Position numbers and translations under genes: made by a program
The notes under the pieces: model-generated
Seen by the model: the letters and a program-made list of their open reading frames with translations, nothing else
Database searches by the model: none
Told to the model about the DNA's origin: nothing
Assembly (NCBI GenBank): GCA_949361645.1
Contig: OX442419.1
Location: 1,897,926-1,961,925, forward strand
Source: Spongilla lacustris
Lineage: Eukaryota; Porifera; Demospongiae; Spongillida; Spongillidae
Direction of reading: 5' to 3'
DNA: 64,000 nucleotides
In this document: positions 1 to 18,970 of the stretch, piece by piece
How positions within the stretch are numbered: position 1 is the first letter of the stretch
Layout: every line of letters begins with the position of its first letter

Positions 1-690
1 GATTATTCACTAGTCGGATCTATGCGCGTGATTAATGGATAATTATGGCATTCCAAGGGTCACGAAATTGGAGGGAGGAGGGGAGAGAGATCGTTCCTAA
101 TTATGGTATCTTTGGAGGTTACGTCGAAATTAGCAACACGCATTGAATAATGATGATGACACTAAAATAAAGGATGAACACAACTATGCTACACTCAATG
201 TTAACTATACCCGGGCTATACTACATAATAATGATTACTATTTTAATAGCCCTCAGACGACCAGCCCCTTGCTTGAATGGCCCTAGAGTTCGACTGAACC
301 GTGGACGTGCAAGATCAACTTTCCACGTTTGACTTATGGAGCGAAGAGACTAGGAGCCAACTGGTTGATGGTGCTCCTAGCTTCCTTGCCCCAGTTACCA
401 TATGTCTCAACACAGCCATAGGCACACAAACTCAGCCCAGCTCCTCACACTTTGGATCATTAGCAGTGTGCTTCCTTGCCTCTTATTATTCTATGCATTA
501 CCTACATGTACAATGTATGTGTTATTATTATTATTTCTTATTGTAGACTAATAAATGTTTAATGAAATATGTAATAAAAAGAGAATATATATACATAGAA
601 TAATTAAGTATAGAATTGATTATACCGCAAAAGAAATACTTGCATGTTAAATATTAATAAAAGAACTAACTATTCTACTATATAGGGAAG
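1..690. other. No gene recognised
   Basis: AT-rich sequence with one 81-codon open frame at 301-546 on the plus strand. That frame starts at a GTG, shows no recognisable domain and ends in low-complexity Tyr/Cys. I see no splice signals or element ends here. Confidence 0.5.
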
Positions 691-2745
691 TCCTATCCCA
701 TCAGCCATATCCAAAGCACTCCTCCATCTGATACGAGAGCCCCGGAGACACAAATTGGTGGCTCTAATGATGGCAAATGACAAACTGGCCCGCAGGCTGC
801 CAGCCATCCCATCACTTCTCCATATGACTTTCCCCATTTCATACAGATGTGCTCAGAGAGGTGTTTAAGATAGTTGGTTGCTTCAAATCCCAAGGCACCA
901 TCAACTGACACCACAAATGGTGTAAATGAGGCTCGTTTAGCAATAGATGCATTGTTGTATTTTTTCTTCTTTTCTCCTTCAGCTGATGACAGGACTGCTG
1001 CCACACTTCTTTGAACACCAGAGGGTGTATCTGTGTCTATCACACGTACATCAAAAAGTGCTTGAGCCTGAGGCTGCCAAACCCTTTGTACACCAAGGGC
1101 AGCAATTAAGGAGGGTTCACCTGCTATTTCATAGGCCTCTTGCATCACTGGTTCCCGGATAATGTCCTTGATAAACAATAGATGACAGGTCACCAAGAGT
1201 GTCTCTTACTTCATTGTGACGTCTGGTAATGAGACCTCCTTTCTTGTAATCCAGGGCATGTTCATAGCTAAAAGCTGCACCACATCTGTCACATGTTGCT
1301 GGCATCTTCAAAAGGGGTCTATGATATCTGACTGTTAGGGCATCATGAAACTTGGTAGCAGAAAGATGATATGTGGTTGGGAGCACTGTTAACCAAGAAG
1401 ATGTTTTAAAAGAAGCACTGAATCTAATTCTTGCTGCTGAAGTTCATGATGCATAGTTAATATTGCCTCTGCCATCTTAGCATTGTGATCCACTAGTGAA
1501 AAAGGTTTCCTTTCTTTGATGGCATCTGAAATATGCCTTGTGCCTGAAACTGAAGTGTTGTAAGCAATGCTGGCCATTTCAACAGGATTATGAATGCCCA
1601 TCCCACCCATTTTGACAGGAATGGAGAATAGTAATTGGTCTTGTTGGGATACTGTACTGTCAAAAATAGTAGGCCAAAAAGAAGCATTAATAGCATTCCA
1701 TATAGGGATGAAGGCATTGCCAATGTTTGATATTAGTCTTTGCAATTGGGACCATTCAAATTGGAGAGATTTGGATAATGCTACAAAGGCAGCTTGTGGA
1801 TATGATTGTGCAGCTTCAGAGAGGATAGTAATGAAGTTCGTCCACTCCTTCACTTTGCCTTGAACAAAATGATTGCTTCCAGGTCTCCAATAAAACCACC
1901 CAAAAAACAATGGCCCCTAACAACTCTGACACCAAGGTGATCAAATTTTTCATGTGCTTCTGAGTCAAATTCTTTATCAACACGGTCTTCTTTGGTTCTG
2001 GGTAGTAACCATACCTAGGTCCCATCGAAAAAAGCTTTTCAAACCACTCATTCAGATGGCTGAGGTCAGCAGTACAAGCAGAGTCATCAGCATACCAATT
2101 TCGATTACACATTGGAGTTGATAGGGACTGAATGAGAGGCATTAGGGCAGCTGCATACATCAGCATTGAGCATCCAGAGTGGATCTCCTTGGGCAACACC
2201 CTCTTTGCTAAATATGAATTTAGCATTGTGCTTTGTTTGTACCACAAGAGGAGCATAACCATGATAAGTGTTGAACACAAATCTTGCACAAGTGGCCAGT
2301 GAATGCAGGTGTTCCAAATAGCTGCAACCCTATTGAGAGAGTTATTTGCGTCTACAAGCAGTAGTCCCCATCCTGATGCTCTTTTTGCTTCGAAAAGTTC
2401 TTTCATCGCATGAAATGCTCCCTCAATGCCGCTCTTTATACCTGAGTACTTTATTGACTCGGCTTTGTGTCTTAAGTAATTCATTATGTTATAATATACC
2501 TGCCTTGTCCTTGGTTTTTGGTTTACTACAAAGTAATTATGTTTCTTATCCCAATTCATGCGCTGCAAAAGAGCTTCATTATTTGGATTCAGTAGTACAT
2601 GTACTCCCAGCACATCTTCAAAATGCCAGTCCCACTTAAATGGTATGGCTTATTGCACCAATGGGTGGAGCACATGCTGCTCAAAAGCTGATTTACTCCT
2701 TGGCCTCATCCCCTTAAAACCCATCTTTCAACCAGCTCTTTTTTT
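690..2745 (-). pseudogene. Decayed reverse transcriptase with restriction-like endonuclease tail
   Basis: Reading leftward on the minus strand, this is a retrotransposon polymerase split over several frames. About 2.6-1.9 kb carries the reverse transcriptase core. The segment with EGVAQGDPL sits in a different frame (2105-2317) from the flanking pieces, while the catalytic motif WYADDSACTADLSHL and the following PEPKKTVLI are in the 1816-2613 frame. A second piece (1389-1910) has the KMGGMGIHNP motif seen downstream of the RT in this family. The C-terminal part (693-1386) has a Cys/His segment (CDRCGAAFSYEHALDYKKGG), RRHNEVRD and ALFDVRVIDTD, matching the restriction-like endonuclease region of such elements. 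There are at least three frame changes, so it is inactive. I recognise the family from similar invertebrate proteins but cannot name the clade. Confidence 0.8.
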
Positions 2746-3340
2746 TTTTTTTTTTTTTGTTTCCCTTTCAGTTTGGATGTACATGTAGTTTAAAAAGAAG
2801 TACTTTCATGGTCTTTGGGGTTCAGTGATGTATCACATTGTAGTTTTTTCAGCCACGACTTCAATGATGCCAACTTGCACATTCAATAACCTGTCTTCAC
2901 TGTTCATAGGTATTTTCTATATTGTATGGCCTTGTCTTCACAACCCCATGGGCATTCTCTTAGTGCACTCCTGAGTATCAGAATCACAAGAGAAAAAGGG
3001 TTAGCAACCAGTTATTACATGTATTGGGTCACTAGCTTCAGTACTGAGCATGAAACAAATTGACATAACAGCAAATTCAAAGTGACTACAACCAAATGAA
3101 ATTGTAACTGCTACCACATAGTTGGACAATCCCTACACAAACGTTCACAATAATAATATGCACATGCACTTATATACTACTGTTATCTTTATATCAGCCA
3201 GGCACATTGGAATGTGGATAATAAGTGCTTCAATCCCCACTCAATGGCCCCCTCATATCATAGTTGGCTGTCACACTACTGGTTGTGTTATTGTAGAAAA
3301 GTTCATCTAGCTGTATAGGAATCGTTACTTCATTTTCATT
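2746..3340. other. Spacer with T-run, no gene
   Basis: A run of about 19 T at 2740-2758 marks the boundary with the reverse transcriptase relic. On the minus strand it reads as poly(A), but it lies at the 5' side of the relic, so it is not that element's tail. The remaining 550 bases up to the next gene show no domain or splice pattern. They could hold the 3' untranslated region of the minus-strand gene that ends at 3341. Confidence 0.4.
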
Positions 3341-5675
3341 TCAATGAATAGATTTATATTTTCTCTGGCTCATCTTGCAAGCCATGAGGATGGCCACAAT
3401 AACATGGTACAAGACAGTCACTATCAACACCACTACATACAGACCCACCAAAACACCAACAGATATCACAGTGATATGTGCTTGGTCTGAACTCTGGTCT
3501 AGTATGTAAGACATTGAGAGAGCCAGTGCAGTGTAGTTGAGGAGGTAAAACAGGTCAAGAGAATTATATAATTGATTGAAGAAATTGATATGTCTTTTAA
3601 CCTTATCTGTCTTTTGACGTGTCTTTCCAACTGGCTTTATACCTGCCTGTACTACAATCACCATGGTAGCCTGGATAGACAGAAGTAAAGATGGATTTAC
3701 AGAACTATACACTGGATTTAGACTGTGCAGCACAACTAGAAGCCAAAGCCTTGCTCCCAGCCACCATCTCCACTCCCCCTTATAGGGGGCATAGTGGGCA
3801 TCAATCATTGGTTTGATCTTATTGGCCTTCTTGTGGAGATAGTTGAACAGCCTGTTGTGTTCATTGTACCACTCAATGATTGGAATAAAAGTGAGGGCAA
3901 GGGTGTAGGGAAGGAGGAACAGGGTTAATATCACCATGGCAACCACAAATAAAGCACAATGCTTTCCATTAAGGTATTCCACATTTCCATCATAGAACCA
4001 GACATACATATCACCAGTGGGCAGGTGGACAGAGGAAGATATGAGAATATCAATGACTGTTCTGAATGATTTGGAATATGAAAAGTAGATGAGAGTAGAT
4101 AGGACACCAACTGCTCTTTCTCCTATTACAACGGGAAGTCTATAAAGATAGGAACTAGAAGAGATGGTTGGAGATCTCCGAAGGCAGTAGTGGCATACTA
4201 AAATAACAGTCATGGAGAGGATGAGTAAGTAGGCTGGGAACACAAACTGAAGGCCAGCCTTGTCAGCATCATCCATACCATCATAGAAACACAGAGGGAG
4301 TCCAAGGTCAAGGTTCACAAAGGACACAATCACCTGCAATGGTCTCAAATTGGATTGGCTGAAGAATATTGATGTATTGACTTGAATAATGTTGGCATAG
4401 AAGATGAGCCCACAGAGTGTGCCTTGTGTTACAGTGAGGTTGAGGAAGAACAGTGCTGCCACCAGTAAGACACCCAGCACTGCAAGCATCACAAGTGTGA
4501 TCAGCCACATATCTGAGCACACCTGGCACTTGGAAGAACCAAAGATTGCATTAAGGTTACCAAGGCAATGCCCCCAAATAACACCAGTACACCCTCCATT
4601 GCACAAGTCCCCAGGCCTAGCTAGAGACAATGGTACTATTGCAGTAGTCCAAAGGACAGGTTGAAGCCAGTGCTGGAATAGTGTTATTGTACACACCAAT
4701 CCAATTAGTGCTGTTTCTAGTCACAGTACCATCTGATGCATCACAGGCCGCTCTGAGTGATGTAAAAAATGGAGAACAGCCACACTCCATCCCACCAGTA
4801 GTACATCAGTGTGAACCCTGGCTCACATGGTAACAGCTGGATCTCCAGAACTGTTGGAAAAGTAGTGGGATAATTAGTCAGGCACAGTTCAAGTGAAGCC
4901 ATTTCTGGTCCATAGATTTGGTACTCTATGGTACCACATACTGCTCCTATCCACTGAGCTTTCTGTGTAGGTCCAAGTGTGATGTTCTGTGATGTAGTAC
5001 TGTTGAGATTAATACTTGTGTAAACTACACTGCATGGGTGAAAGGCTATTTCCATTATCCATTGAGGTAACGTTGATTTCCACAGTCCTACCAGGATATG
5101 TGGTATAACCTTTCCTTGATACTGACTTGTGACATTGCACAACTTAGGGTCACTGCAGCCATACAAGTGCACATATGCTGGAAAGGAGAGTACTTGGGTT
5201 TCATTGATGTCTTCAGGTAATGGAGTAAGGGTGAAATAGCTATTCAGGGTGTCTGATTTGTTAGAGGCAGTGATAAGATTATCAGTGCTTAAAAAATGCA
5301 ATAAGTGCAGTTATAAATAGGTGTGGCATATACAGCATGACCACCTTGTTGGGCGTGGTTATCAGTGAAGGTGATGGAGAACATGCTGGTATTAAATACA
5401 CAATCATTGAAGCTGTTGCAGCAGTCTTTAGTGAAGCGTATTGAACACTTGTTTAAATTTGAAGTAGGCTGTATGAGTTCATCTTGGTCCCCATTATTGT
5501 AGATAGCTCCACCAAATCCAGTTGCCACATTTCCAGAGAATTCCACTGCACAATTCTCATATAAGTACAGTGGGACATTGTTAGACAGACTTTTGGTATG
5601 GAACGCCAAACTGGACAAAATTATTTCTTCCTCACCGCAACGATCATGACTATCGAATCGATCCTTTGAGGTCAT
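3341..5675 (-). pseudogene. Beta-helix (Pmp-like) plus multi-pass membrane protein, broken
   Basis: Minus-strand gene in three open pieces. 5289-5675 has FSGNVATGFGGAIYNN and SITFTDNHAQQGGHAV, the F-x-x-N and GGA(I/V) motifs of Chlamydia-type Pmp repeats that form a beta-helix. 4741-5301 continues as an extracellular region rich in N-x-S/T sites and ends in a Cys-rich CEPGF segment. 3341-4699 has a Cys-rich piece (GDLCNGGCTGVIWGHCLG, then CQVCSDMW) followed by about eight hydrophobic segments, so this half is a multi-pass membrane domain. The pieces connect only through frame changes near 5290 (in a six-base T run), 4790 and 4625. In the frame that carries the conserved Cys residues, the stretch between the last two breaks reads CDASDGTVTRNSTNWIG. 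The N-terminus lacks a signal peptide and further repeats. It is either a recent pseudogene or three indel errors. Function is unknown; the architecture suggests a surface receptor. Confidence 0.7.
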
Positions 5676-5929
5676 CGGATCGAGCTAATCCCACCCAAAC
5701 CCGCGGCCGGATCCGGTTTCCTACTGAGTTTACAGAGCTTTGGAGTCTGAACATTTAAATAATAGAGATGCTTTTGAGGCGTGGGATTTTGAGCAAGCTT
5801 TCTTTAAAATATCATATGTAGCGCGCGAAGGTCTACAGACCAAGAGCAAGTCAGTGACCTGTGCTCAAAGGCCTACTTTGTAAGTTTTTTTTTATATTTC
5901 CAATCCAGCGTGCATCTCATTCAGCTGAT

Positions 5930-6090
5930 TCCGGGCTTTATTTCTTGCAGCTACCATTGATATTGAAGGATCTCATTGGGTTGTGGTGACGGGTACAGCC
6001 GGATTTATCGAATAGGCCTACCAGTGCTACCACTCGTCCGCCTCCACGCTTCTGGCACCACGGAACGGAAACCAACTGTATCTACTAGTC
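5930..6090 (+). repeat. Divergent relic of the 10.5-kb element's terminal repeat
   Basis: The stretch around TCGAATAGGCCTACCA, with the neighbouring GGGTACAGCCGGATTTATCG and CCACTCGTCC, matches 9250-9345 and, inverted, 18085-18185. It is clearly more diverged than those two are from each other, so it is an older third copy. Confidence 0.7.
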
Positions 6091-6360
6091 ATACCTGACA
6101 TTTATGTGTGTGTGTGTGCTCAGTCCACTGATCAGGTTATCACAATCTCTTTGCATATGCATGTGTGTGTACGTCTGTAAGTATGTGCACTGTTGTCATT
6201 GGGAGTGTTTATTTATAAGGTGTGCTATTCGGTTAAATTGATAGTTTTTACCTCTCGTCTGTAGAGCAATCCAACTGATCTAAGTTGATCTCTTTGTACA
6301 TGCATCTGCACCTTAAAATAAATAAATTATAAATGGTACATGTTGATGTACCCAGCCTCT

Positions 6361-6396
6361 GTGTGTGTGCGTGCATGTGTGTGTGTGTGTGTGTGT

Positions 6397-6436
<40 letters not shown>
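6361..6436 (+). repeat. (GT)n microsatellite
   Basis: Nearly pure GT dinucleotides with a few interruptions (GCGTGC, GG). Confidence 0.95.
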
Positions 6437-6440
<4 letters not shown>

Positions 6441-7975
6441 GAGCTAGAAGTGTGCATAAGGTACCGTTGAGAGCTCTTGGATATCTTTGTTATTCAGGTC
6501 AAACAATAATTTGGAATCATGAAAGTCTTTAAGAACCAGAACCTAGATGGATTCCTTGTTGAAGGCCAGGGCTGCAGCCTTTGCTGAAATATTGCAGGCA
6601 CTAATAACTGGAATTGAGGAGATTTAATCAGTCCTGTTGAACACTTGAAGATATCCTTTTATCACATTACTAGTGATTGGAGTAAATGTAATCTCAGTTG
6701 TTTTATTTTTGTAGATGTTGTTCGTTTTTATAAATAAATGATTGTTTAGCTCGCATGCTTTGTAGCTCCTGGTAGATTTAAAACAAGAGCTTATATCTGT
6801 GTTGCTATGAACATGATGCCTATTAATGAACAGAGCTAGTAAACAAATGCAGAGAATAACACACTCGTCAAAATTTATCAAATCCATCGTTTCCTATAAC
6901 TGCTTCCACCATATCATCCCCTCATTTCCATTTTGCAAGTTTCGATTCAGCTGTTGGGAATCTTGCAGTGGGGTCATTAAAATGGACTGGGTCAAACGCC
7001 CATGGGGGCATTTTTCCATCTGGAAGAGAATGTTGGTAACACGTATGCGCATGTACCTTGAGAAGACATAACGTTTGCCTCATTAAAAAACTTATAGCTT
7101 GCTTTTCTAAATCTCATTGGAAATCAATTTCATGGACTGACGTAATACGTTGACTGTACCAGCCGCCGGCTGTTTCATTGCATTGAAACCTTGGACAAAA
7201 AGGCTACGCCCCTTGATACGAAAATTTTTCATAGCAACGGACCTTATTAAGACCCTAGCAACACATCTGTTCTTGTGGATGGACCTTTTTGTACAGACCG
7301 TTTCGATACAGTACCGGCGTTGTCTATGTACAGTTTCTACAATGTTTTAATACTGGCATTAATGATGTGCATCTCTGGCGCTATCGTTCAATCCCGGATG
7401 TGGCACTAGCTTGCAAATCCACGGGGTGATTCTCGACCTAGGAGGAGAAACGTTGCCCTGGTAAAGTTTCCGCCCTTATAAAGTACCTTCAAATTTTAAC
7501 AGTGTAAAGCCGGTAGGTTGTTTCTGTATTCTTAAATGTCATCTCGTGGTGCCGCGTATTCTACTAGAAGTTGTGAGCCTTCAGAATATTGTTATTTTTA
7601 GCGCTATCACCCGCGACGCCATATTCTGTATAGTGTATTGGCTATTTGTCTATGCATTGGTAAAGATGGATCTTAGCCAGATTGCTCTCTGGATGCATAC
7701 TACCTCCTGCAACGGGGCCAGGGATGAACCCAACCTTACCAAGGCTGTTATGAAAAGACACAGCCCGGGCCGTTCTCCCACGAGACAGCATCCTGCATAC
7801 ATGTATAGTGCATATGGCCTATCCATTCCTGCATATGGTATTCAAGCAATGTGGTCTGAGTGGAGCCAAGGCCTGTGGTATTGGAAACAAGGCCTGCTGG
7901 GGTTTTACTGGAACCATGGGCATGGTCCATGAAGTTGGCCACATGTACACCTATTACCTGGTCCCATCCAATGCT

Positions 7976-8828
7976 CTATGTAGTACACTCATCCAATGCC
8001 CCCCATGCACACCCATCCAATGCCACCAATGCACACCCATCCAATGTCCCCCCATCACACACACCTATATCGAATGCCCTACATGGGTCATGCACACACA
8101 TCCAATGCCACCCATGTACACCCATCCAATGCCCCCTATGTACACCCATCCAATGCCCTCCATGTACACCCATCCAATGTCCCCCATTGACACCCTTCCA
8201 ATGCCCCCCATGTACACCCATCATGTACGGGTATTCAATGTCCCCATGTACACCCATCCAATGCCCCCCATGTACACCCATCCAATGCCCCCTATGTACA
8301 CCCATCCAATGCCCTCCATGTACACCCATCCAATATCCCCCATGTACACCCACCATGTACACCCATTCAATGTCCCCATGCACACCCATCCAATGCCCCC
8401 CATGTACACCCCATCCAATGCCCCCCCCCCCCCCCCCCCCCCATGTACACCCATCTAATGCCCCCATGTACACCCTTCCAATGCCCCCCATGTACACCCA
8501 CCATGTACGGGTATTCAATGTCCCCACGTACACCATCCAATGCCCTCCATGTACACCCATCCAATGCCCCCTTGTACACCCATCCAATGCCCCCATGTAC
8601 ACCCTTCCAATGCCCCCCATGTACACCCATCCAATGCCCTCCATGTACACCCATCCAATGCCCCCTTGTACACCCATCCAATGCCCCCATGTACACCCTT
8701 CCAATGCCCCCCCATGTACACCCATCCAATGCCCCCCATGTACACCCATCCAATGCCCCCCATCCAATGCCCCCCATGTACACCCATCCAATGCCCCCCA
8801 TGTACACCCATCCAATGCCCTACATGAG
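7976..8828 (+). repeat. Minisatellite, about 23-bp unit (ATGTACACCCATCCAATGCC)
   Basis: Roughly 35 imperfect copies of a unit reading CCCATGTACACCCATCCAATGC. A few variant units carry CATCATGTACGGGTATTCAA or CCTTCCAATG, and a poly-C run sits at 8418-8442. Long open frames on both strands (Cys-Thr-Pro-Ile or Gly-Gly-Ile-Gly-Trp repeats) are a by-product of the repeat. It ends 10 bp short of the 10.5-kb element. Confidence 0.95.
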
Positions 8829-8838
8829 AATTTTTATA

Positions 8839-9483
8839 TGGGAGGGGATTAGTGCCACAATTACGACCACAGAATCACGTGCAGCGCAGCACTCGATGAC
8901 GCAGCGCAGCACTCGATGTTGCAGCGCAGCGAGACTTGCAGCGCAGCGCAGCACTCGATGTTGCAGCGCAGCGAGACTTGCAGCGCAGCGATCTCGTTCC
9001 CAGGTGTATTATAAACAAAATCATTTATGTTTATAGGGCTCTACAATTAGGATACACAACTTGCGTGTCCACTTTCAGATCATGACTAGGTGAGAGATTG
9101 TTATAATTATGACCCATAAGTTTCTGTTAGGGCTACTGTCCTTTGTTGCACTAAAGAATAGTATTTGTGGTAGGTCCCACCCCATTGATTCCGATCCAAT
9201 AATCCAGCTCTGTGCTGTCATCTCTGTACGCATATATCTCCTTCTGATCCCTGACTTTATTTCCCGCCGCTACCGAAGGATTTCACCGGGTCGTGATGAT
9301 GGGTACGACCGGATTCATCGAATAGGCCTACCACTCGTCCATCTACACGTCTCGCAACCTGACATTAGTCATTCAGTCTGGCCTGTCTATGGCCCTTGTG
9401 GAAGGTGGCCCTCTGAACAAAAGGAGGGGGCAACCCCTTCAAGTACTATAACAGTGCCAGGTGAGGGGCTAATTACTTGACAG
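8839..9483 (+). repeat. Left terminal inverted repeat of the 10.5-kb element
   Basis: By eye more than 95 percent identical, inverted, to 17936-18568. It starts with the terminal motif, then tandem GCAGCGCAGCACTCGATG-like subterminal repeats (about 8880-8995), then unique sequence up to the GT microsatellite. It includes a 123-codon open frame that recurs in the other arm (9109-9480 and 18327-17983) with no recognisable domain. Confidence 0.85.
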
Positions 9484-9498
9484 CACTTTGACTGCTCT

Positions 9499-16425
<6,927 letters not shown>

Positions 16426-16433
16426 CTCACACA

Positions 16434-16435
<2 letters not shown>

Positions 16436-16494
<59 letters not shown>
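16436..16494 (+). repeat. (CA)n microsatellite, right arm
   Basis: Pure CA array. It is the inverted counterpart of the GT array in the left arm, separated from the rest of that array by the 16521-17789 insertion. Confidence 0.95.
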
Positions 16495-16498
<4 letters not shown>

Positions 16499-16520
16499 CA
16501 CACACATACACACACTGTAC

Positions 16521-17789
16521 CAGACCTGCCAATTTTCATGCATTTCACGGGAGACTCATGCATTTACAGCCACTCCCGCTAGCTATGTCCATTCTCACAC
16601 ATATCCCTCTACGTCTTTGCAGAAATATTTTAACACCGCATCCATGAGAAACGCGGGAGAATTTATTCAATTTTTGGGCAAACTGAAAAGCAATTAATTC
16701 CATCTAGACAGAATTGCTTGGTTTTGAGTCGAGGTTACACTACATGTACCATTTATTAGGCAGATTCCTTTTTTGTATCTCAAACTGACAGGCATACCAT
16801 TGGCTCAAAACGTCACTGCTAAGTTGAGTGCATGGTTGTAGCTTTATTGCGTAAGAGGTACAGACTTTTTAAGACAACGTATTCCTTCTAGAGTGTTGCA
16901 AAAATTGCATATGAAACGTCGTGAAAATGGTTTAAAATTGAGGCTCTTAATTAAATACATGTAATCAACTCTCAAGGTAGGAGTGATATGCATGCGTGGG
17001 CAGACTTCAAGAATCTTTCTTCCTGTCTTACTAAATAACAAACCATGACTCTATCCAGGCAGGTACAGACTGAATTTGCTGGTTAAACTTGAAAAACTTG
17101 CATGCCTCCGCTGGCAGTTTAAATGGACAAATCACGCCCCCTGCCTACCACAAGTGAAAATGTCTTGCAACTCACTGCTGCAAAATGAGTACAATAGAAG
17201 CTTTGGCTTGTTTGAAAAATAAAATGCACCCTCCTATAATTGTGTGTAACCAATGTTTAATGCAGTAGTGCTCAAGGTTGTGCAAGAATGGGAAACATGA
17301 CCCTGAAAAGTGTACCCGAGGGCATTTTTCACATCAAAAACTATAACTTTTCATGAAACAGAGAGCCATTTATAAAAGAAGGTATAATTACTTTCTGATT
17401 ATATATTTTTCGAATCAAGAAAACGATAGGAGGGAATATTCAATATCCACAATGCCCCCAAATTTCCCTGTGTTTCTCATGGATGCGATGTTAACTTAGT
17501 GCAATTTTTTTTTTACTTCTGTCTTTGTTTAACCATAGAGTTGAAGGATTGGGAACCGTGCATGTGATCCATAGACATGTATGATGTGGATTGTGTGTTA
17601 ACTTGCTTGTTGTATTTTTTAAAGTACGAGGTCTTATAATCATCACCTATGTTAATGTAGGTAGTTCCAAAGGCAAAGCGGAAAGTTTATCATCTTTGAT
17701 GCTCACGCATTACAACCTAAAATTGCCCATTCTCCCGCAAAATCATGCCCAAGCTCAAGCAAGTTATCAAAGCACAGTTGGCAGGCCTG
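16521..17789. mobile_element. Short element inserted in the CA array, CAG..CTG ends
   Basis: The left end CAGACCTGCCAA and the right end TTGGCAGGCCTG are near-inverted. CTGTAC occurs immediately on both sides (16515-16520 and 17790-17795), consistent with a 5-6 bp target duplication. The uninterrupted left arm has microsatellite at the matching position, which supports insertion. No transposase is seen in the 1.27 kb, so it is probably a non-autonomous hAT-like element. Confidence 0.7.
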
Positions 17790-17795
17790 CTGTAC

Positions 17796-17936
17796 TCACA
17801 CACACATACACACACATTGTACTCACACACACATACACACACATTGACCTCACACACACATACACACACTGTACTCACACACACATACACACACATTGTA
17901 CTCACACACACGTACACACACACATACACACACACA
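17796..17936 (+). repeat. CA-rich array with TGTACT interruptions
   Basis: Units of about 28 bp (CACACACATACACACA plus TTGTACT or TTGACCT). It is the outer half of the right-arm microsatellite. Confidence 0.9.
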
Positions 17937-18568
17937 GAGCAGTCAAAGTGCTGTCAAGTAATTAGCCCCTCACCTGGCACTGTTATAGTACTTGAAGGGG
18001 TTGCCCCCTCCTTTTGTTCAGAGGGCCACCTTCCACAAGGGCCATAGACAGGCCAGACCGAATGACTAATGTCAGGTTGCGAGACGTGTAGACGGACGAG
18101 TGGTATAGGCCTATTCGATGAGTCCGGTCGTACCCATCATCACGACCCGGTGAAATTCTTCGGTAGCGGCGGGAAATAAAGTCAGGGATCAGAAGGAGAT
18201 ATACGCGTACAGAGATGACAGCACAGAGCTGGATTATTGGATCGGAATCAATGGGGTTGGACCTACCACAAATACTATTCTTTAGTGCAACAAAGGACAG
18301 TAGCCCTAACAGAAACTTATGGGTCATAATTATAACAATCTCTCACCTAGTCATGATCTGAAAGTGGACACGCAAGTTGTGTATCCTAATTGTAGAGCAC
18401 TATAAACATAAATGATTTTGTTTATAATACACCTGGGAACGAGATCGCTGCGCTGCAAGTCTCGCTGCGCTGCAAGTCTCGCTGCGCTGCAACATCGAGT
18501 GCTGCGTGCGTCATCGAGTGCTGCGCTGCACGTGATTCTGTGGTCGTAATTGTGGCACTAATCACCTC
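17936..18568 (-). repeat. Right terminal inverted repeat of the 10.5-kb element
   Basis: Inverted copy of 8839-9483 with few substitutions and a different number of subterminal GCAGCGCAGC units. Its outer 30 bases recur at 19347-19376, beyond the nested insertion, so the terminus of this arm is duplicated. Confidence 0.85.
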
Positions 18569-18839
18569 CGATACAGGCCCGTAGGCTGGGGGGGGGTCGG
18601 TGGGTTCGGTCGACCCCCCCCGCTCGTCAGAACTAGTTCCGCTTGCCATCAAAATTATTTATTCATAACTTCTATACATGTATAGCTATAGCCCGCGAGA
18701 ACGAGATAACAATACATGCAGGCTTAGCAACCGCGGGACATCCATTCTAAAATGGGGCGCCCACGTCCCGCCCACAACAAACAGCAGCGGCGGAACAGGG
18801 GGAGGGTCCGTGAATTAAATTACGGGTTCCGTGCAACTA

Positions 18840-18888
18840 TGGGTAAAAGTTCCGCATACGATCAAGAATTGCGGAACTTTTACCCATG
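18840..18888. repeat. Perfect 18-bp hairpin
   Basis: ATGGGTAAAAGTTCCGCA at 18840-18857 and its exact reverse complement at 18871-18888, with a 13-base loop. It lies inside the nested element. Confidence 0.9.
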
Positions 18889-18894
18889 CAACTG

Positions 18895-18970
18895 TTAGTT
18901 GGGCGTAGCCCGACCTTCGCGTATTGGCGGATACGCGAAGGTTGGGCTACGCGCCTACGCCCAACTAGCA
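18895..18970. repeat. Palindrome of the AGTTGGGCGTAGCCCG family
   Basis: AGTTGGGCGTAGCCCGACC and the inverted counterpart GGTTGGGCTACG..CGCCCAACT surround TTCGCGTATTGGCGGATACG. The same end sequence bounds the short element at 32973-33520, so this is a minimal or deleted copy of that family. Confidence 0.8.

Larger units (their letters stand above)
5676..7975. other. Intergenic; no gene recognised
   Basis: About 2.3 kb without convincing coding sequence. It contains an old terminal-repeat relic (5930-6090) and a GT microsatellite (6361-6436), both listed separately. The longer open frames, such as 7546-7932, have no domain and end in the minisatellite that follows. Confidence 0.5.

Noticed and set aside
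7976..8828. Regular repeats considered as a possible CRISPR array
   Set aside because: The units abut without unique spacers, and the genome is eukaryotic. It is a plain minisatellite.
7808..8852. Open frames of 200-330 codons on both strands
   Set aside because: They are translations of the 23-bp minisatellite in several registers, with no start context or domain.
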